Assembly: GCF_034096925.1 (NCBI RefSeq)
Contig: NZ_JAWZSQ010000023.1
Span: 27,735-91,734 of the forward strand
Origin: Patulibacter defluvii
GTDB taxonomy: Bacteria > Actinomycetota > Thermoleophilia > Solirubrobacterales > Solirubrobacteraceae
Length of the DNA stretch: 64,000 bases
Direction of reading: 5' to 3'
In this document: in pieces, positions 31,948-40,548 of the stretch
How the letters are laid out: every line of letters begins with the position of its first letter
Numbering within the stretch: position 1 is the first letter of the stretch
Translations under genes and position numbers: made by a program
Notes under the pieces: model-generated
What the model was told of the DNA's origin: nothing
The model's input: only the letters and a program-made list of their open reading frames with translations
Database searches by the model: none

Positions 31948-33948
31948 TCACGCCCCCCGAATTTGCTCCTCGGCCTCCGGCAGGTCGCTCGACGGCCCCC
32001 GCAGCGCGTCGCGCAGCTGGATCAGCGCCCGGTGCGTGACCGGGTAGCGGTCGAGCGGCGGGACCGCGATCAGGGCCGGCGCCCGGTGGCCCTCGGCGAT
32101 CGCGGCCATCGCGTCGAGCGCCGCGTCGAGCCGTGCCACCAGCGCCATGTCCGGCGGCGGCCCGTGGCGGTCGGCCGGCACCGCCATCGCCGCGTAGGCG
32201 ACCCGCTGGGCGGCGAGCGTCCGCGGCCAGCCCTCGTCGCCGCTGCGGGCGCTCCAGAGCAGGTCGCCGACCGCGTCGCCGTGGACCGCCCGCAGGTTCA
32301 GCAGCTCGGTCTGGAGCCGCCGCCGCGACCGTCGCAGCAGCGTGCTGGAATCGGCCAGCGGGCGCGCCAGGGCGGCGTGGAGGACGTCGCGCGCGGCCTC
32401 GATCACCGCGCCCTGGGCCATCGGCAGCCGCGTCTGGGCGGTCCGCGGCCACAGCAGGCGGCGCGCCGCCAGCCCGATCGCGCAGCCGATCAGCGTGTCG
32501 ACCACCCGCTCGCCGAGCAGCGAGCCGATCGGCGTGCCCGGCTGACCGAGGTCGAAGCTGAGCAGCGCGATCGGCGTCACGAAGACGACCGCCACCCCGT
32601 AGGCGACGGTGATCGTGGCCTGGGCGATCGTCTGGCAGACCGCGATCACCAGCACGATCACGACGACCCGCGGGTCGGCGACCAGGATCGCCGCCGCCAG
32701 CCCCGCGCCGACGATCGACCCGACGGCGCGGTGGACGGTCCGCCACGCGATCAGGTGGACGTTGCTGGCCTGGAGGACGGCGACCGCGGTCAGGCCGATC
32801 CAGGCGCCGCGCTCGGCGTCGATCGCCAGCCCGACGCCGGTCCCGACCGCGGCGGCGATCCCGATCCGGACGGCGGTCGGCAGCACCAGCGAGTTGGCCC
32901 GCAGCGTCCGCCGCAGGATCGCCACCGCGCGCGGTCGGCGGGGACGGGTGAACGGGACGATCGTGCCGGAGAAGAGCCGGTCGGGATCGGCGGCCTGGCG
33001 GGCGCTGCGCATCGCGGCGGCGAAGCGGGCGCCCGGCGGCGTCGGCGGCTCCTGCTCCGGCAGCACCACCGGTCCGGCGAGGACCGGCTCGCGGACGCTG
33101 TCGGCCAGCGCCCGCAGCGCGGCCGGCCAGGCGGGGTCGATCGGGCGGCTCTCGCGGGCGACGAGGCCGAGGCAGCCGTCGAGCACCGCCTCGACCGCGA
33201 CGGTCATCTCGGTCAGCCGGCCGCGCAGCGGATCGCCGGCCCCGGCGGCGCGCATCGCGGCGCGGGCGCGACGGACGGCGAGCACCGCCTCGTGACGGGC
33301 CTCGACGACGCCCTCGCCGCCGAGCGCGGCGGCCAGCCCGGCGACCTGGCGGTAGGCACCGGCGACGGCGGTCTCCTCGGGGGCGCGCGGCCGCAGCCGG
33401 TGGCCGGCCATCGAGACGGCGATCACGATCGCGGCGCCGGCCAGGACCAGCCCGGCGCGGGCCGGCGCGGCGCCCGGATCGACCGGCAGGCTGGCGCCGA
33501 CGTAGTAGCTGAGCACGAGCATGAACTCGCGCGGCGGTCCGACCTCGAAGCCGATGCAGGCCAGGGCCGCCGCCCCGGCCACCAGGCCGCCGGCCGCCGC
33601 GGCGACCCACGGGTGCGGGGCGAGCAGGGTGCCGAGCGCCATCGCCAGCGCCAGCCCGAGCCCGATCCCGAGCAGGATCGGCCAGCGGCGCCGGTAGGGC
33701 TCGTCGTTGGCGTACATCGCCGCGAACGCGCCCTGCGTGGCGATCGCGCCCCAGCTGACGTGCCCGATCGCGGCCCCGATCGCCAGCGGGACGACGAAGC
33801 TGACGCCGACCCGCAGCGCGATCCCGCGGCGGGCACGGGCGACCGCGACGATCGCGCGCAGGCGACGGTCGAGGGCCGCCCCGGCGCCGGCGGCCGCCGG
33901 CGTGGCCGTGGTCGGAGCGGAGGCCGGGGGGCTGGCGCGGGCGCTCAG
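31948..33948 (-). CDS. FUSC-family membrane transporter
   Basis: About 666 residues if translation begins at a CTG at 33948 (CTGA overlap with xseB); the first ATG is only at 33717. The segment before that ATG, VGVSFVVPLAIGAAIGHVSW, is plainly the first transmembrane helix of a FUSC protein. Further helices follow, then a cytoplasmic domain with many Arg/Ala helices and a second membrane block (LGERVVDTLIGCAIGLAARR). FUSC proteins export aromatic acids or similar compounds. No ATG, GTG or TTG is in frame between 33718 and 33948. Confidence 0.8.
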   Translation of the reverse strand: MSARASPPASAPTTATPAAAGAGAALDRRLRAIVAVARARRGIALRVGVSFVVPLAIGAAIGHVSWGAIATQGAFAAMYANDEPYRRRWPILLGIGLGLALAMALGTLLAPHPWVAAAAGGLVAGAAALACIGFEVGPPREFMLVLSYYVGASLPVDPGAAPARAGLVLAGAAIVIAVSMAGHRLRPRAPEETAVAGAYRQVAGLAAALGGEGVVEARHEAVLAVRRARAAMRAAGAGDPLRGRLTEMTVAVEAVLDGCLGLVARESRPIDPAWPAALRALADSVREPVLAGPVVLPEQEPPTPPGARFAAAMRSARQAADPDRLFSGTIVPFTRPRRPRAVAILRRTLRANSLVLPTAVRIGIAAAVGTGVGLAIDAERGAWIGLTAVAVLQASNVHLIAWRTVHRAVGSIVGAGLAAAILVADPRVVVIVLVIAVCQTIAQATITVAYGVAVVFVTPIALLSFDLGQPGTPIGSLLGERVVDTLIGCAIGLAARRLLWPRTAQTRLPMAQGAVIEAARDVLHAALARPLADSSTLLRRSRRRLQTELLNLRAVHGDAVGDLLWSARSGDEGWPRTLAAQRVAYAAMAVPADRHGPPPDMALVARLDAALDAMAAIAEGHRAPALIAVPPLDRYPVTHRALIQLRDALRGPSSDLPEAEEQIRGA

Positions 33949-34397
33949 AACGGGATGTCGTCGTCGGCGAACAGGCCCGGAGGTGCCGGCGGCGCCGGCG
34001 GGGCGGCGGTCGGGGTCGGGGTCGGGGCGGCGGCGACCGGCGGGAGCGGCTCGGGCTCGGGCTCGGTCGCCCGCGGTGCGGACTCCGGCGGGGCGGACGG
34101 CGCGGCGGGCGCGACCGGCGCGGGCGCGAGCGGCGGTGCGGCCGCCTGCTCCCCGGTCGCGATCCGGAAGCTCGCCGCGCCGTCGCCGTCCTCGATCGCG
34201 CGCACCTCCTGCTCGACCCGGTCGAGGTGCTCGCGCAGCGCCCGCTCCAGGCCCTTGCCCTCGCGCAGGAGCGCGATCAGCCGCTCCGGCTCGATCGCCT
34301 CGTCGGTCCCGAGCTGGGCCGCGATCTGCTGCAGCCGGTCGAAGGCGGCGCCGAACGGCAGCGTGGTCGGCGCGGAGGTCTCGGTCTCGGGCGTCAC
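33945..34397 (-). CDS. xseB: Exonuclease VII small subunit with long Pro-rich tail
   Basis: 150 residues from a GTG overlapping the xseA stop (GTGA). Residues 10-65 have the XseB helical hairpin: FGAAFDRLQQIAAQL, then LIALLREGKGLERALREHL. XseB proteins usually have 70-85 residues; here about 80 extra residues are Pro/Ala/Glu-rich and end in GLFADDDIPF, a motif like the acidic tails of single-strand DNA-processing proteins. It forms the filament around XseA. Confidence 0.85.
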   Translation of the reverse strand: MTPETETSAPTTLPFGAAFDRLQQIAAQLGTDEAIEPERLIALLREGKGLERALREHLDRVEQEVRAIEDGDGAASFRIATGEQAAAPPLAPAPVAPAAPSAPPESAPRATEPEPEPLPPVAAAPTPTPTAAPPAPPAPPGLFADDDIPF

Positions 34398-35752
34398 TGG
34401 TCGTCCTTCGTCTCGTCGGCGTCGACGGCGGACACGCGCGCGTCGGCGTGTCCGTCCTGGAGGTGCAGTCGCAGCGCGTCGCCGGGCCGCAGCTCGGCGG
34501 CGCGGCGGATCGCGCGGCCGTCGGGGCCGGTCGCGACCAGCCAGCCGCGGCGCCGCGGATCGCCCGCGTCGAGCACGGCGGCGCGGGCGGCGACGTCGCG
34601 CCGCAGACGGCTCAGCGCGCGGTCGGCCAGGGGACCGACGGCGGCCGCGTCGAGCCGCTGCCGGGCCTGGGCCGCGGCGGCCCGCAGCCGGTCGGGCGCT
34701 CGGTCGACGGTGCCGCGCAGCGCGGCGAGGGCGGTGTGGTGGTCGCGCAGGAAGCGGTCGGCGCGGGCGTCGACGGTGCGCCCGGCGTCGAGCACGGTCG
34801 CCCGCCGCGCGTCGAGCCGTCCGCGCGCGTGGACGGCCGCCGAGCGCGCGTCCAGCTCCCGTCGCAGGGCCTGCGGGGCCCGCGCGGCGCGGGTCAGCTC
34901 GGCGCCGGCGCGATCCAGGTCCCCCACCAGCGCCCGCCGGTCGGGCACCACCCGCTCGGCGGCATGGCGGGGCACGAAGGCGGCGTGGGTGACGTGGTTG
35001 CAGACCGGGTTGTTCTCGGTGTGGCCGATCGCGGTCACCACCGGCGTCGCGATCGCCCGGATCGCCCGGCAGAGCCGCTCGTCGTCGAAGCAGACGAGGT
35101 CCTGGACCGATCCGCCGCCGCGGGCGACCACGATCACGTCGACCCGCGGATCGGCGTCGAGCCGCGCCAGCCGGTCGATCACCTCGCCCGGGGCCGCGGC
35201 GCCCTGGACCCGGCAGCAGGCGGTCACCACCGCGGCGGCGGGGAAGCGGTCGCGGAGGCCGCGGAGGACGTCGTGGAGCGCGTCCGAGTCGCGGCCGGCG
35301 ATCAGCCCGACCGCCCGCGGGAAGCGCGGCAGGGCGGGGAACCGCGCGGGATCGCACAGCCCCTCGTCGGTCAGGCGGGCGATCAGCGCCGCCCGCCGTC
35401 GCAGCAGCTCGCCCTCGCCCGCGGCCTCGATCTCCTCGACGACCACCCGCAGCCGGCCGCCGGCGCCCCAGTACTCGCTGTGGCGCACATGGACCCGAAC
35501 CCGGTCGCCGTGGGCCGGCGCGTGGGCGGGCCCGTCGCGGCGGCCGCGCACCAGCCACGGCAGGTACGAGCAGGGCAGCACCTGCTCGCCGTCGGAGAGG
35601 TCGAACCACCAGACGCCGCGCCCGCCCGCCTTCGGCCGCTGGACCTCGCCCTCGACCACCGCGGCGCCCGCGGCGCGCAGCGCACGGCCGATCCGGGCCG
35701 CGTAGTCGCTGACCGAGATGGTGGTGGTGTCCTGCTCCGGAACGGTCGACAT
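34394..35752 (-). CDS. xseA: Exonuclease VII large subunit, altered active site
   Basis: 452 residues from ATG 35752. The OB domain (ISVSDYAARIGRALRAAG, GGRGVWWFDLSDGEQVL) and the nuclease domain (ALHDVLRGLRDRF, IVVARGGGSVQDLVCFDDER) are clear. Where other XseA proteins have GHExDxxxxDxVxD, this one reads GHTENNPVCNHVTH, so all three Asp positions, including the catalytic one after the His, are changed to Asn or His. A long coiled coil follows. The subunit normally degrades single-stranded DNA to oligonucleotides; activity here is uncertain. Confidence 0.85.
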   Translation of the reverse strand: MSTVPEQDTTTISVSDYAARIGRALRAAGAAVVEGEVQRPKAGGRGVWWFDLSDGEQVLPCSYLPWLVRGRRDGPAHAPAHGDRVRVHVRHSEYWGAGGRLRVVVEEIEAAGEGELLRRRAALIARLTDEGLCDPARFPALPRFPRAVGLIAGRDSDALHDVLRGLRDRFPAAAVVTACCRVQGAAAPGEVIDRLARLDADPRVDVIVVARGGGSVQDLVCFDDERLCRAIRAIATPVVTAIGHTENNPVCNHVTHAAFVPRHAAERVVPDRRALVGDLDRAGAELTRAARAPQALRRELDARSAAVHARGRLDARRATVLDAGRTVDARADRFLRDHHTALAALRGTVDRAPDRLRAAAAQARQRLDAAAVGPLADRALSRLRRDVAARAAVLDAGDPRRRGWLVATGPDGRAIRRAAELRPGDALRLHLQDGHADARVSAVDADETKDDQ

Positions 35753-35858
35753 CCGCACTCCCAAAACTACGCGGCGGACCGGCCGTCTCCGTGCTCATAC
35801 CGGATCCTGCCGGGTGCAACATCGAACCCAAACCTCGTGCGGCGGCGGGCGCCGTGAC

Positions 35859-35864
35859 TAGGAT
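35859..35864 (+). promoter_or_regulatory. -10 box upstream of the 35981 gene
   Basis: TAGGAT in the 228-bp gap between divergent xseA and the 35981 gene. The same hexamer lies before several other genes in this window. No clear -35 box is seen. Transcription from here would give a leader of about 110 nt to the ATG at 35981, or start close to a GTG at 35897 in the same frame. The rest of the gap shows nothing recognisable. Confidence 0.45.
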
Positions 35865-35980
35865 GCGCACCAGCCCGTGGATCGCGGTTTGCCGCCGTGC
35901 GGTCCGGGGCCTTCATCGTCTGTCGTGTGGGACGGCCACAGGTTGCCGCTTCCGCCCCAACGCGTCCGCCTGATCGCTTC

Positions 35981-36457
35981 ATGGATTCCAGCTTCCGAGG
36001 GAACTACGACTCCGGCGAGGACTTCGTCCTCGAGTACGGAGACCTCCGCTTCACGTTCTCCGAGCGTGACTTCGCCGAACGGTGCGAGCAGGCGGCGGTC
36101 CGTCTGGGCTTCGTCCACGATCGCCTCGACCCCTCCGAGGTCGACGACCTCGTGAACCTGGCGGTCAACGGCGAGGTGGCCGAGCCGCTCTCGAACCTCG
36201 GGGCGCACGTCAACGACTGCTGGACCGAGCTGTCCGGGCCGGCCGAGCGCTCGCTCGTCCACTGGCTGCGGCGGCTGGTCTTCCGCGGCGCCTGGCTCGA
36301 CCAGCGGGTCAAGGAGGGCGAGCTGGACGTCCGCTTCGACGAGATCGAGCAGCGGTTCGAGTACGTCCAGCCAACCCGCAACGACGAGCCGGTCGAGCTC
36401 GCCCCCGCCCCCTCCTGGTTCACCGTCGCCTACGTCCCGGTCGACGAGCGCCGCTGA
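35981..36457 (+). CDS. Hypothetical acidic protein (158 aa)
   Basis: 158 residues from ATG 35981; an earlier in-frame GTG at 35897 would add 28 residues. It reads DFVLEYGDLRFTFSERDFAE, then helical and acidic segments (WTELSGPAERSLVHWLRRLV, QRVKEGELDVRFDEIEQRFE). No motif known to me; cytoplasmic by composition. A bidirectional terminator separates it from the convergent rho-like gene. Confidence 0.7.
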   Translation: MDSSFRGNYDSGEDFVLEYGDLRFTFSERDFAERCEQAAVRLGFVHDRLDPSEVDDLVNLAVNGEVAEPLSNLGAHVNDCWTELSGPAERSLVHWLRRLVFRGAWLDQRVKEGELDVRFDEIEQRFEYVQPTRNDEPVELAPAPSWFTVAYVPVDERR

Positions 36458-36481
36458 ACCGCCCCGACAGCCCGTCGGAAC

Positions 36482-36516
36482 CGACGAAACGCCCCGAGCT
36501 CCGGGGCGTTTCGTCG
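36482..36516. terminator. Bidirectional terminator
   Basis: CGACGAAACGCCCCG (36482-36496) pairs perfectly with CGGGGCGTTTCGTCG (36502-36516), 15 bp with a 5-nt loop, between two convergent genes. The arms include short A and T tracts on either side, so it can end transcription in both directions. Confidence 0.85.
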
Positions 36517-36527
36517 TTCTGGGACGG

Positions 36528-37793
36528 CTAGGCGACCAGCTCGGCGCGGGCGGCGGCGATCGCCGCGGCGCCCTCGTCGCCGACCAGCAGCTCCGGGCGC
36601 AGCGTGCCCGAGGCCGCCAGGTCGAGCGCCGGGAAGCGGCCGGTGGTGGTCAGCGCGCGGTCGAGCCGGACGACGGTGCTCTCGCCGCCGACCGGGTGCT
36701 CGCGGGTGGCGATGATCGTCAGCGAGCCGGCGTCCTTGAGGCGCCGGGCGGCGGCCAGCACCCGGCGGGCGGCGCCCTCGCCGAGCCCGTCGAGGGTGTC
36801 GATCAGGACCACGGCGTGGCCACCGCGGGCGGCGACGCGGCGGCCGCGGTCGACGACCTCGTCGATCGCCTTCGCGCGCTGCTCGGGGCCGCTCGACAGG
36901 TCGAGCGCGGCGACCGGCTCGAGGCCGTCGGCCTGCCAGTCGCCCAGCTCCTCCGGACGCGAGCCGGCCAGGACCGGCAGCAGCTCGAGGCCGTCGATCC
37001 CGCGCAGGCCGACGGCCAGGCGCCGCAGCGCCTCGCTCTTGCCGGCCGCGTGGGGCCCGACGATCACGGCCCGCGAGCCGCGGCCGATCGGGGTCAGCCA
37101 GGCGATCGCGGCGACGGTCGGGTCGTCGCTGGTGACGGCGAGCAGCTCGGTCGGGCGGACCGCCTCGAGCTCCTCGAACTTGGTGCCGGTCGAGGTCTCC
37201 TCGGCCGAGGAGCCGTTGATCGTCTCGACCCGGACCAGCGACGGGAACCGCTCGCTGCGGCGGGCCGGGCGGGTCGGGCCGCCGACGCGGTCGCCGTCGA
37301 CCAGCTCGCAGCGACGGACCTGGCCGGCGGAGACGTAGACCTCGCTGCCGTCGGCGGCCTTCAGGATCGCCGAGCCGCTGGCGCCGATCGTGACGACGCC
37401 CTCGACGGTCGGGCCGTCCTCCTCGTCGCGGCCACGGTCGCGATCGCGGTCGCCGCGCCCGTCGCGGTCACCGCGCGGCTCGCGGTCGGCGCGGCCGTCG
37501 CGGTCGCGGCCGCCGCGGGTCCGGCGGCGGCGCCCGCCCTCGTCCTCGCGCTCGTCCTCGTCGCTGGCGACGGCGACGGCCTCGGTGGTCGTCTCCTCGT
37601 CACGACGGCCGCCACGGCGACGACGACGGCGGCCGTTGCCACCCTCCTCCTCGCCCCCACGGCGCTCGATGATCGTGTCGACCAGCTGCTCGCGGCGCAG
37701 GCGCCGGAAGCCGTCGACGGCCAGCTCGCTGGCCAGGGCGTGGAGATCGGCGAGCGGGCTGGACTCCAGCACCTCGCGGGTCAGGACGGACAT
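36528..37793 (-). CDS. Rho-family ATPase, shortened (Rho-like terminator factor)
   Basis: 421 residues from ATG 37793, with AAGGAG as ribosome site. Residues 1-45 are a Rho_N domain (ADLHALASELAVDGFRRLRR). About 50-120 is an Arg/Asp/Gly-rich insert common in actinobacterial Rho. An OB domain follows (SEVYVSAGQVRRCELVDGDR), then the RecA-like core: Walker A GPHAAGKS, Walker B VVLIDTLDGL, SLTIIAT and a final FPALDLAASGT. Compared with standard Rho, the Q-loop segment after Walker B and most of the R-loop are missing, so it may not translocate on RNA normally. Confidence 0.75.
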   Translation of the reverse strand: MSVLTREVLESSPLADLHALASELAVDGFRRLRREQLVDTIIERRGGEEEGGNGRRRRRRGGRRDEETTTEAVAVASDEDEREDEGGRRRRTRGGRDRDGRADREPRGDRDGRGDRDRDRGRDEEDGPTVEGVVTIGASGSAILKAADGSEVYVSAGQVRRCELVDGDRVGGPTRPARRSERFPSLVRVETINGSSAEETSTGTKFEELEAVRPTELLAVTSDDPTVAAIAWLTPIGRGSRAVIVGPHAAGKSEALRRLAVGLRGIDGLELLPVLAGSRPEELGDWQADGLEPVAALDLSSGPEQRAKAIDEVVDRGRRVAARGGHAVVLIDTLDGLGEGAARRVLAAARRLKDAGSLTIIATREHPVGGESTVVRLDRALTTTGRFPALDLAASGTLRPELLVGDEGAAAIAAARAELVA

Positions 37794-37947
37794 GCTGCTC
37801 CTTCGGATGGTTCGTCGGTGGGCGCCCGACCGCGTTGTGCGCAGCGGCCGGCGACTCGCGACGAACCCTAGACGACCGGCACGACCGACGGCGCCGCGCC
37901 ATCCCCGATCTCCCGGCGAATCCCCCGCAAACGGGCAGGTCCGCCCG

Positions 37948-37985
37948 TCCATATCCGCACTTCGAGCCGGAAGTGCGGATATGGA
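37948..37985. terminator. Terminator of the transaldolase gene
   Basis: TCCATATCCGCACTTC (37948-37963) pairs perfectly with GAAGTGCGGATATGGA (37970-37985), a 16-bp stem with a 6-nt loop, 16 nt beyond the transaldolase stop. It separates this gene from the rho-like gene on the same strand. Confidence 0.75.
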
Positions 37986-38001
37986 GGACGAAACCTCGCA
38001 G

Positions 38002-38694
38002 CTACGCCGTCGCCCGCGACTGCTCGACCAGGCCCTTGAGCCAGGTCGCGAACTCGGGGCGGGTCTGCCAGTCGGCGGTGAACTGGGCGATCCCGGACTC
38101 GGTCAGCGGGTGCTTGAGCATCTGGCGGAGGATCTTGCCCGGCACTGTCGCGACGTCGGCGCCGAGGGCGGCCGCGACCGTGACGTGGATCGGGTTGCGG
38201 ATCGAGGCCGCGAGCACCTGGGCGCCGGTCGAGTTGGCGGCGACGGCCTCGACGATCTCGCGCGTGGTCTCGGTCGAGTCGACGCCGATGTCGTCGAGCC
38301 GGCCGAGGAAGCTGGAGATGTAGGTCGCCCCCGCCTCGGCGGCGAGGATCGCCTGCGGGGCGCTGAAGACCAGGGTCATGTTGACCGGGTGGCCCAGCTC
38401 GCGCAGACGCGACGTGGCCTCCAGGCCGGCGGCGCTGAACGGCACCTTGACGACGACCTGCTCGTGGATGCCGCGCAGGGCGACGCCCTCGGCGACCATG
38501 CCGTCGGCGTCGTCGCTGACCACCTCGGCCGAGGTCGGGCCGTCGACCAGGTCGGCGATCCGGCGGATGATCTCCTCCGGGGCGCCGTCCTCCTTGGCCA
38601 GCAGCGAGGGGTTGGTGGTCGCGCCGGCGAGCACGCCCCAACGGGCGATCTCCTCGACCTCGGCGACGGATCCGGTGTCGATGAACAGCTTCAT
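38002..38694 (-). CDS. Transaldolase / fructose-6-phosphate aldolase family
   Basis: 230 residues. MKLFIDTGSVAEVEEIARWG, GATTNPSLLAKE, VVVKVPFSAAGLEA with the Schiff-base Lys, and YISSFLGRLDDIGVDS are the signatures of the short TalC/Fsa-type transaldolases. It moves dihydroxyacetone units in the pentose phosphate pathway. The length is normal for the short class. It follows folP by 88 bp on the same strand; a ribosome site-like GGAG lies upstream. Confidence 0.93.
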   Translation of the reverse strand: MKLFIDTGSVAEVEEIARWGVLAGATTNPSLLAKEDGAPEEIIRRIADLVDGPTSAEVVSDDADGMVAEGVALRGIHEQVVVKVPFSAAGLEATSRLRELGHPVNMTLVFSAPQAILAAEAGATYISSFLGRLDDIGVDSTETTREIVEAVAANSTGAQVLAASIRNPIHVTVAAALGADVATVPGKILRQMLKHPLTESGIAQFTADWQTRPEFATWLKGLVEQSRATA

Positions 38695-38782
38695 GAGGGT
38701 GCAGAGCTCCGCGGGCGTGGCGTGATCGGGGGTTCCACCTCACAGTAGAACATCGCGCGGCCGCCGCCCCCGTCGCCCGCGC

Positions 38783-39736
38783 TCAGCGGACCGCCGGCTC
38801 GCGCGAGCCGCCCGGATCGCCGCCCTCGTCGTCCTCGTCGTCGTGCAGCCACTGCAGCCGCAGGTCGTCGCGGTCGATCGAGGGCATCTCCTCGACCCCG
38901 TCCAGCACCGCCCGCACCTGCAGGTAGTCGGCCGCCTCGCGGACGTCGTGGACGCGGGCGATCGAGAACTTCGCCCGCTCCGCGCACCAGCCGAGCGCGG
39001 CCAGGGTGCCGGCCAGGCGGTCGTCGGGCTCGCGGTGGATGATCGTGCCGACGAAGTACTTGCGCGAGACCGCCAGCAGCAGCGGGTGGCCGTGGACGGC
39101 GAGCGCCGGCAGGTCGCGCAGCACCTCGACCGACTCGGCCGGCATCTTCGCGAAGTCCGGGCCCGGGTCGAGCACGATCGCGTCGGAGCGGACGCCGGCC
39201 TGCAGCGCCCGCTCGCGCAGCTGCCCGAGCACGTTGCGGACGTCGGCCACGACCCGTCCGCCGTAGTCCGGGAAGTGCTCGGTCTTCGGCGCCGCGCGGG
39301 TGTGCATCAGGACGATCCCGGCGTCGCGCGCCGCCACCACGCTGGCCAGCCGCGCGTGGTACAGCCCGCTGACGTCGTTGATCAGGTGGGCGCCGGCCGA
39401 GAGCACCGCCTCGGCGACCTCCGGCTTCCAGGTGTCGACCGAGACGATCAGCCCGTGGTCGACCAGCCGCTGGACGACCGGGACCACCCGCTCCAGCTCC
39501 TCGCGGACCCCGACCTGCGGGCGGTGCGTGACCCCGGACTCGCCGCCGACGTCGATGATCGCCGCCCCGGCCGCGGCCAGCTCCAGCCCGTGCTGGACCC
39601 GCTCGTCGACGGTCTCCAGCCGCCGCCGGTCGCTGAACGAGTCCGGCGTGCAGTTGACGATCCCCATCAGCAGCGGTCGGCCCGCCTGCAGCGTGAGGGT
39701 GCGTTGGCGCAGGCGCAGCGTCAGCGTGGCGCTCAC
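38783..39736 (-). CDS. folP: Dihydropteroate synthase
   Basis: 317 residues from a GTG overlapping the preceding stop (GTGA). PLLMGIVNCTPDSFSD, AAIIDVGGES, LINDVSGL and LLLAVSRKYFVG are the pterin- and pABA-binding motifs. It joins pABA to the pterin pyrophosphate in folate synthesis. The C-terminus has an extra acidic tail (LHDDEDDEGGDPGG). It overlaps a RibD-type reductase gene, suggesting a shared pathway. Confidence 0.93.
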   Translation of the reverse strand: MSATLTLRLRQRTLTLQAGRPLLMGIVNCTPDSFSDRRRLETVDERVQHGLELAAAGAAIIDVGGESGVTHRPQVGVREELERVVPVVQRLVDHGLIVSVDTWKPEVAEAVLSAGAHLINDVSGLYHARLASVVAARDAGIVLMHTRAAPKTEHFPDYGGRVVADVRNVLGQLRERALQAGVRSDAIVLDPGPDFAKMPAESVEVLRDLPALAVHGHPLLLAVSRKYFVGTIIHREPDDRLAGTLAALGWCAERAKFSIARVHDVREAADYLQVRAVLDGVEEMPSIDRDDLRLQWLHDDEDDEGGDPGGSREPAVR

Positions 39737-40548
39737 TGGGGACTCCCGTCGGTCAGGTGGTAATGCAGGAAGAGGACGTCCGCGGCCTGCCACAGGCCCC
39801 GGACCTGGAGTGTGACGGGCGCCACCGGCGGCACCGGGTCGCTCGGCGCCGTCGGGCCGGCCGAGCCGCTGCGGGGGCCGATCGGGCCGTCGAGGATCGT
39901 CAGCGGATCGAGCCCGCCGACCAGCAGCGGCGAGACGGTCAGCAGCACCTCGTCGAGCAGCCCGTCGCGGATCAGCCCGGCGAGCAGCGTCGGCCCGCCC
40001 TCGCAGGCCAGCAGCTCGATCCCGCGGCGGTCGAGGTCGGCCAGCGCGGCGGCCGGGTCGGCCCGCTCCAGCTGGACCACCTCGACCGGCGCGGCGGCCA
40101 GCGCCGGCGGCGGCTCGCGCTCGCCGTAGACCACCACCCGCGCCTCCGGCTCGTGGAGGATCGGCACGTCGGCGTCGAGCCCGAACGAGCGGCTGATCGT
40201 GGCCAGCAGCGGCTCGGGCGGCCGCCCGGCGGCCCGTCGCCGCTCGCGCTGATCCTCGTCGAGGACGGTCGCGTAGCGCTCGCGGTTGAGGGTCGAGGGG
40301 CCGACCAGCAGCGCGTCGGCCCGCTCGCGGACGCCGCGGAAGACCGCTCGGTCCTCCGGGCCCCCCAAGCCCGAGGCGCCGCCCTCGACGGTCGCGCGGC
40401 CGTCGGCGCTGCTGACCATCACGCCGATCGTCCGCGGCCGGCCGGCCACGCGCGGCGCGGGGTCGGCCACGATCGCGTCGAGCAGCGACGCGACCGGCTG
40501 CGGGCTTCCGGCGGCGGCGTGGAGGTCGCGGAAGCGGACCTCGCTCAC
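39733..40548 (-). CDS. RibD C-terminal / dihydrofolate reductase-like reductase
   Basis: 271 residues from a GTG at 40548. IGVMVSSADGRATVEGGASG, the NADPH-binding LVGPSTLNRERYATV, and LLACEGGPTLLAGLIRDGLL are typical of the RibD_C family (5-amino-6-ribosylaminouracil reductase, DHFR-like fold). No deaminase domain is present. Because it overlaps folP on both reading and position, it might serve folate reduction rather than riboflavin synthesis; that is inference. Confidence 0.8.
   Translation of the reverse strand: MSEVRFRDLHAAAGSPQPVASLLDAIVADPAPRVAGRPRTIGVMVSSADGRATVEGGASGLGGPEDRAVFRGVRERADALLVGPSTLNRERYATVLDEDQRERRRAAGRPPEPLLATISRSFGLDADVPILHEPEARVVVYGEREPPPALAAAPVEVVQLERADPAAALADLDRRGIELLACEGGPTLLAGLIRDGLLDEVLLTVSPLLVGGLDPLTILDGPIGPRSGSAGPTAPSDPVPPVAPVTLQVRGLWQAADVLFLHYHLTDGSPQ

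Noticed and set aside
31339..34992. Very long open frame on the + strand antisense to FUSC, xseB and xseA
   Set aside because: Its translation is Arg/Asp/Gly/Gln-rich with no recognisable domain, and it mirrors three well-supported genes; such antisense frames are common at this GC content.
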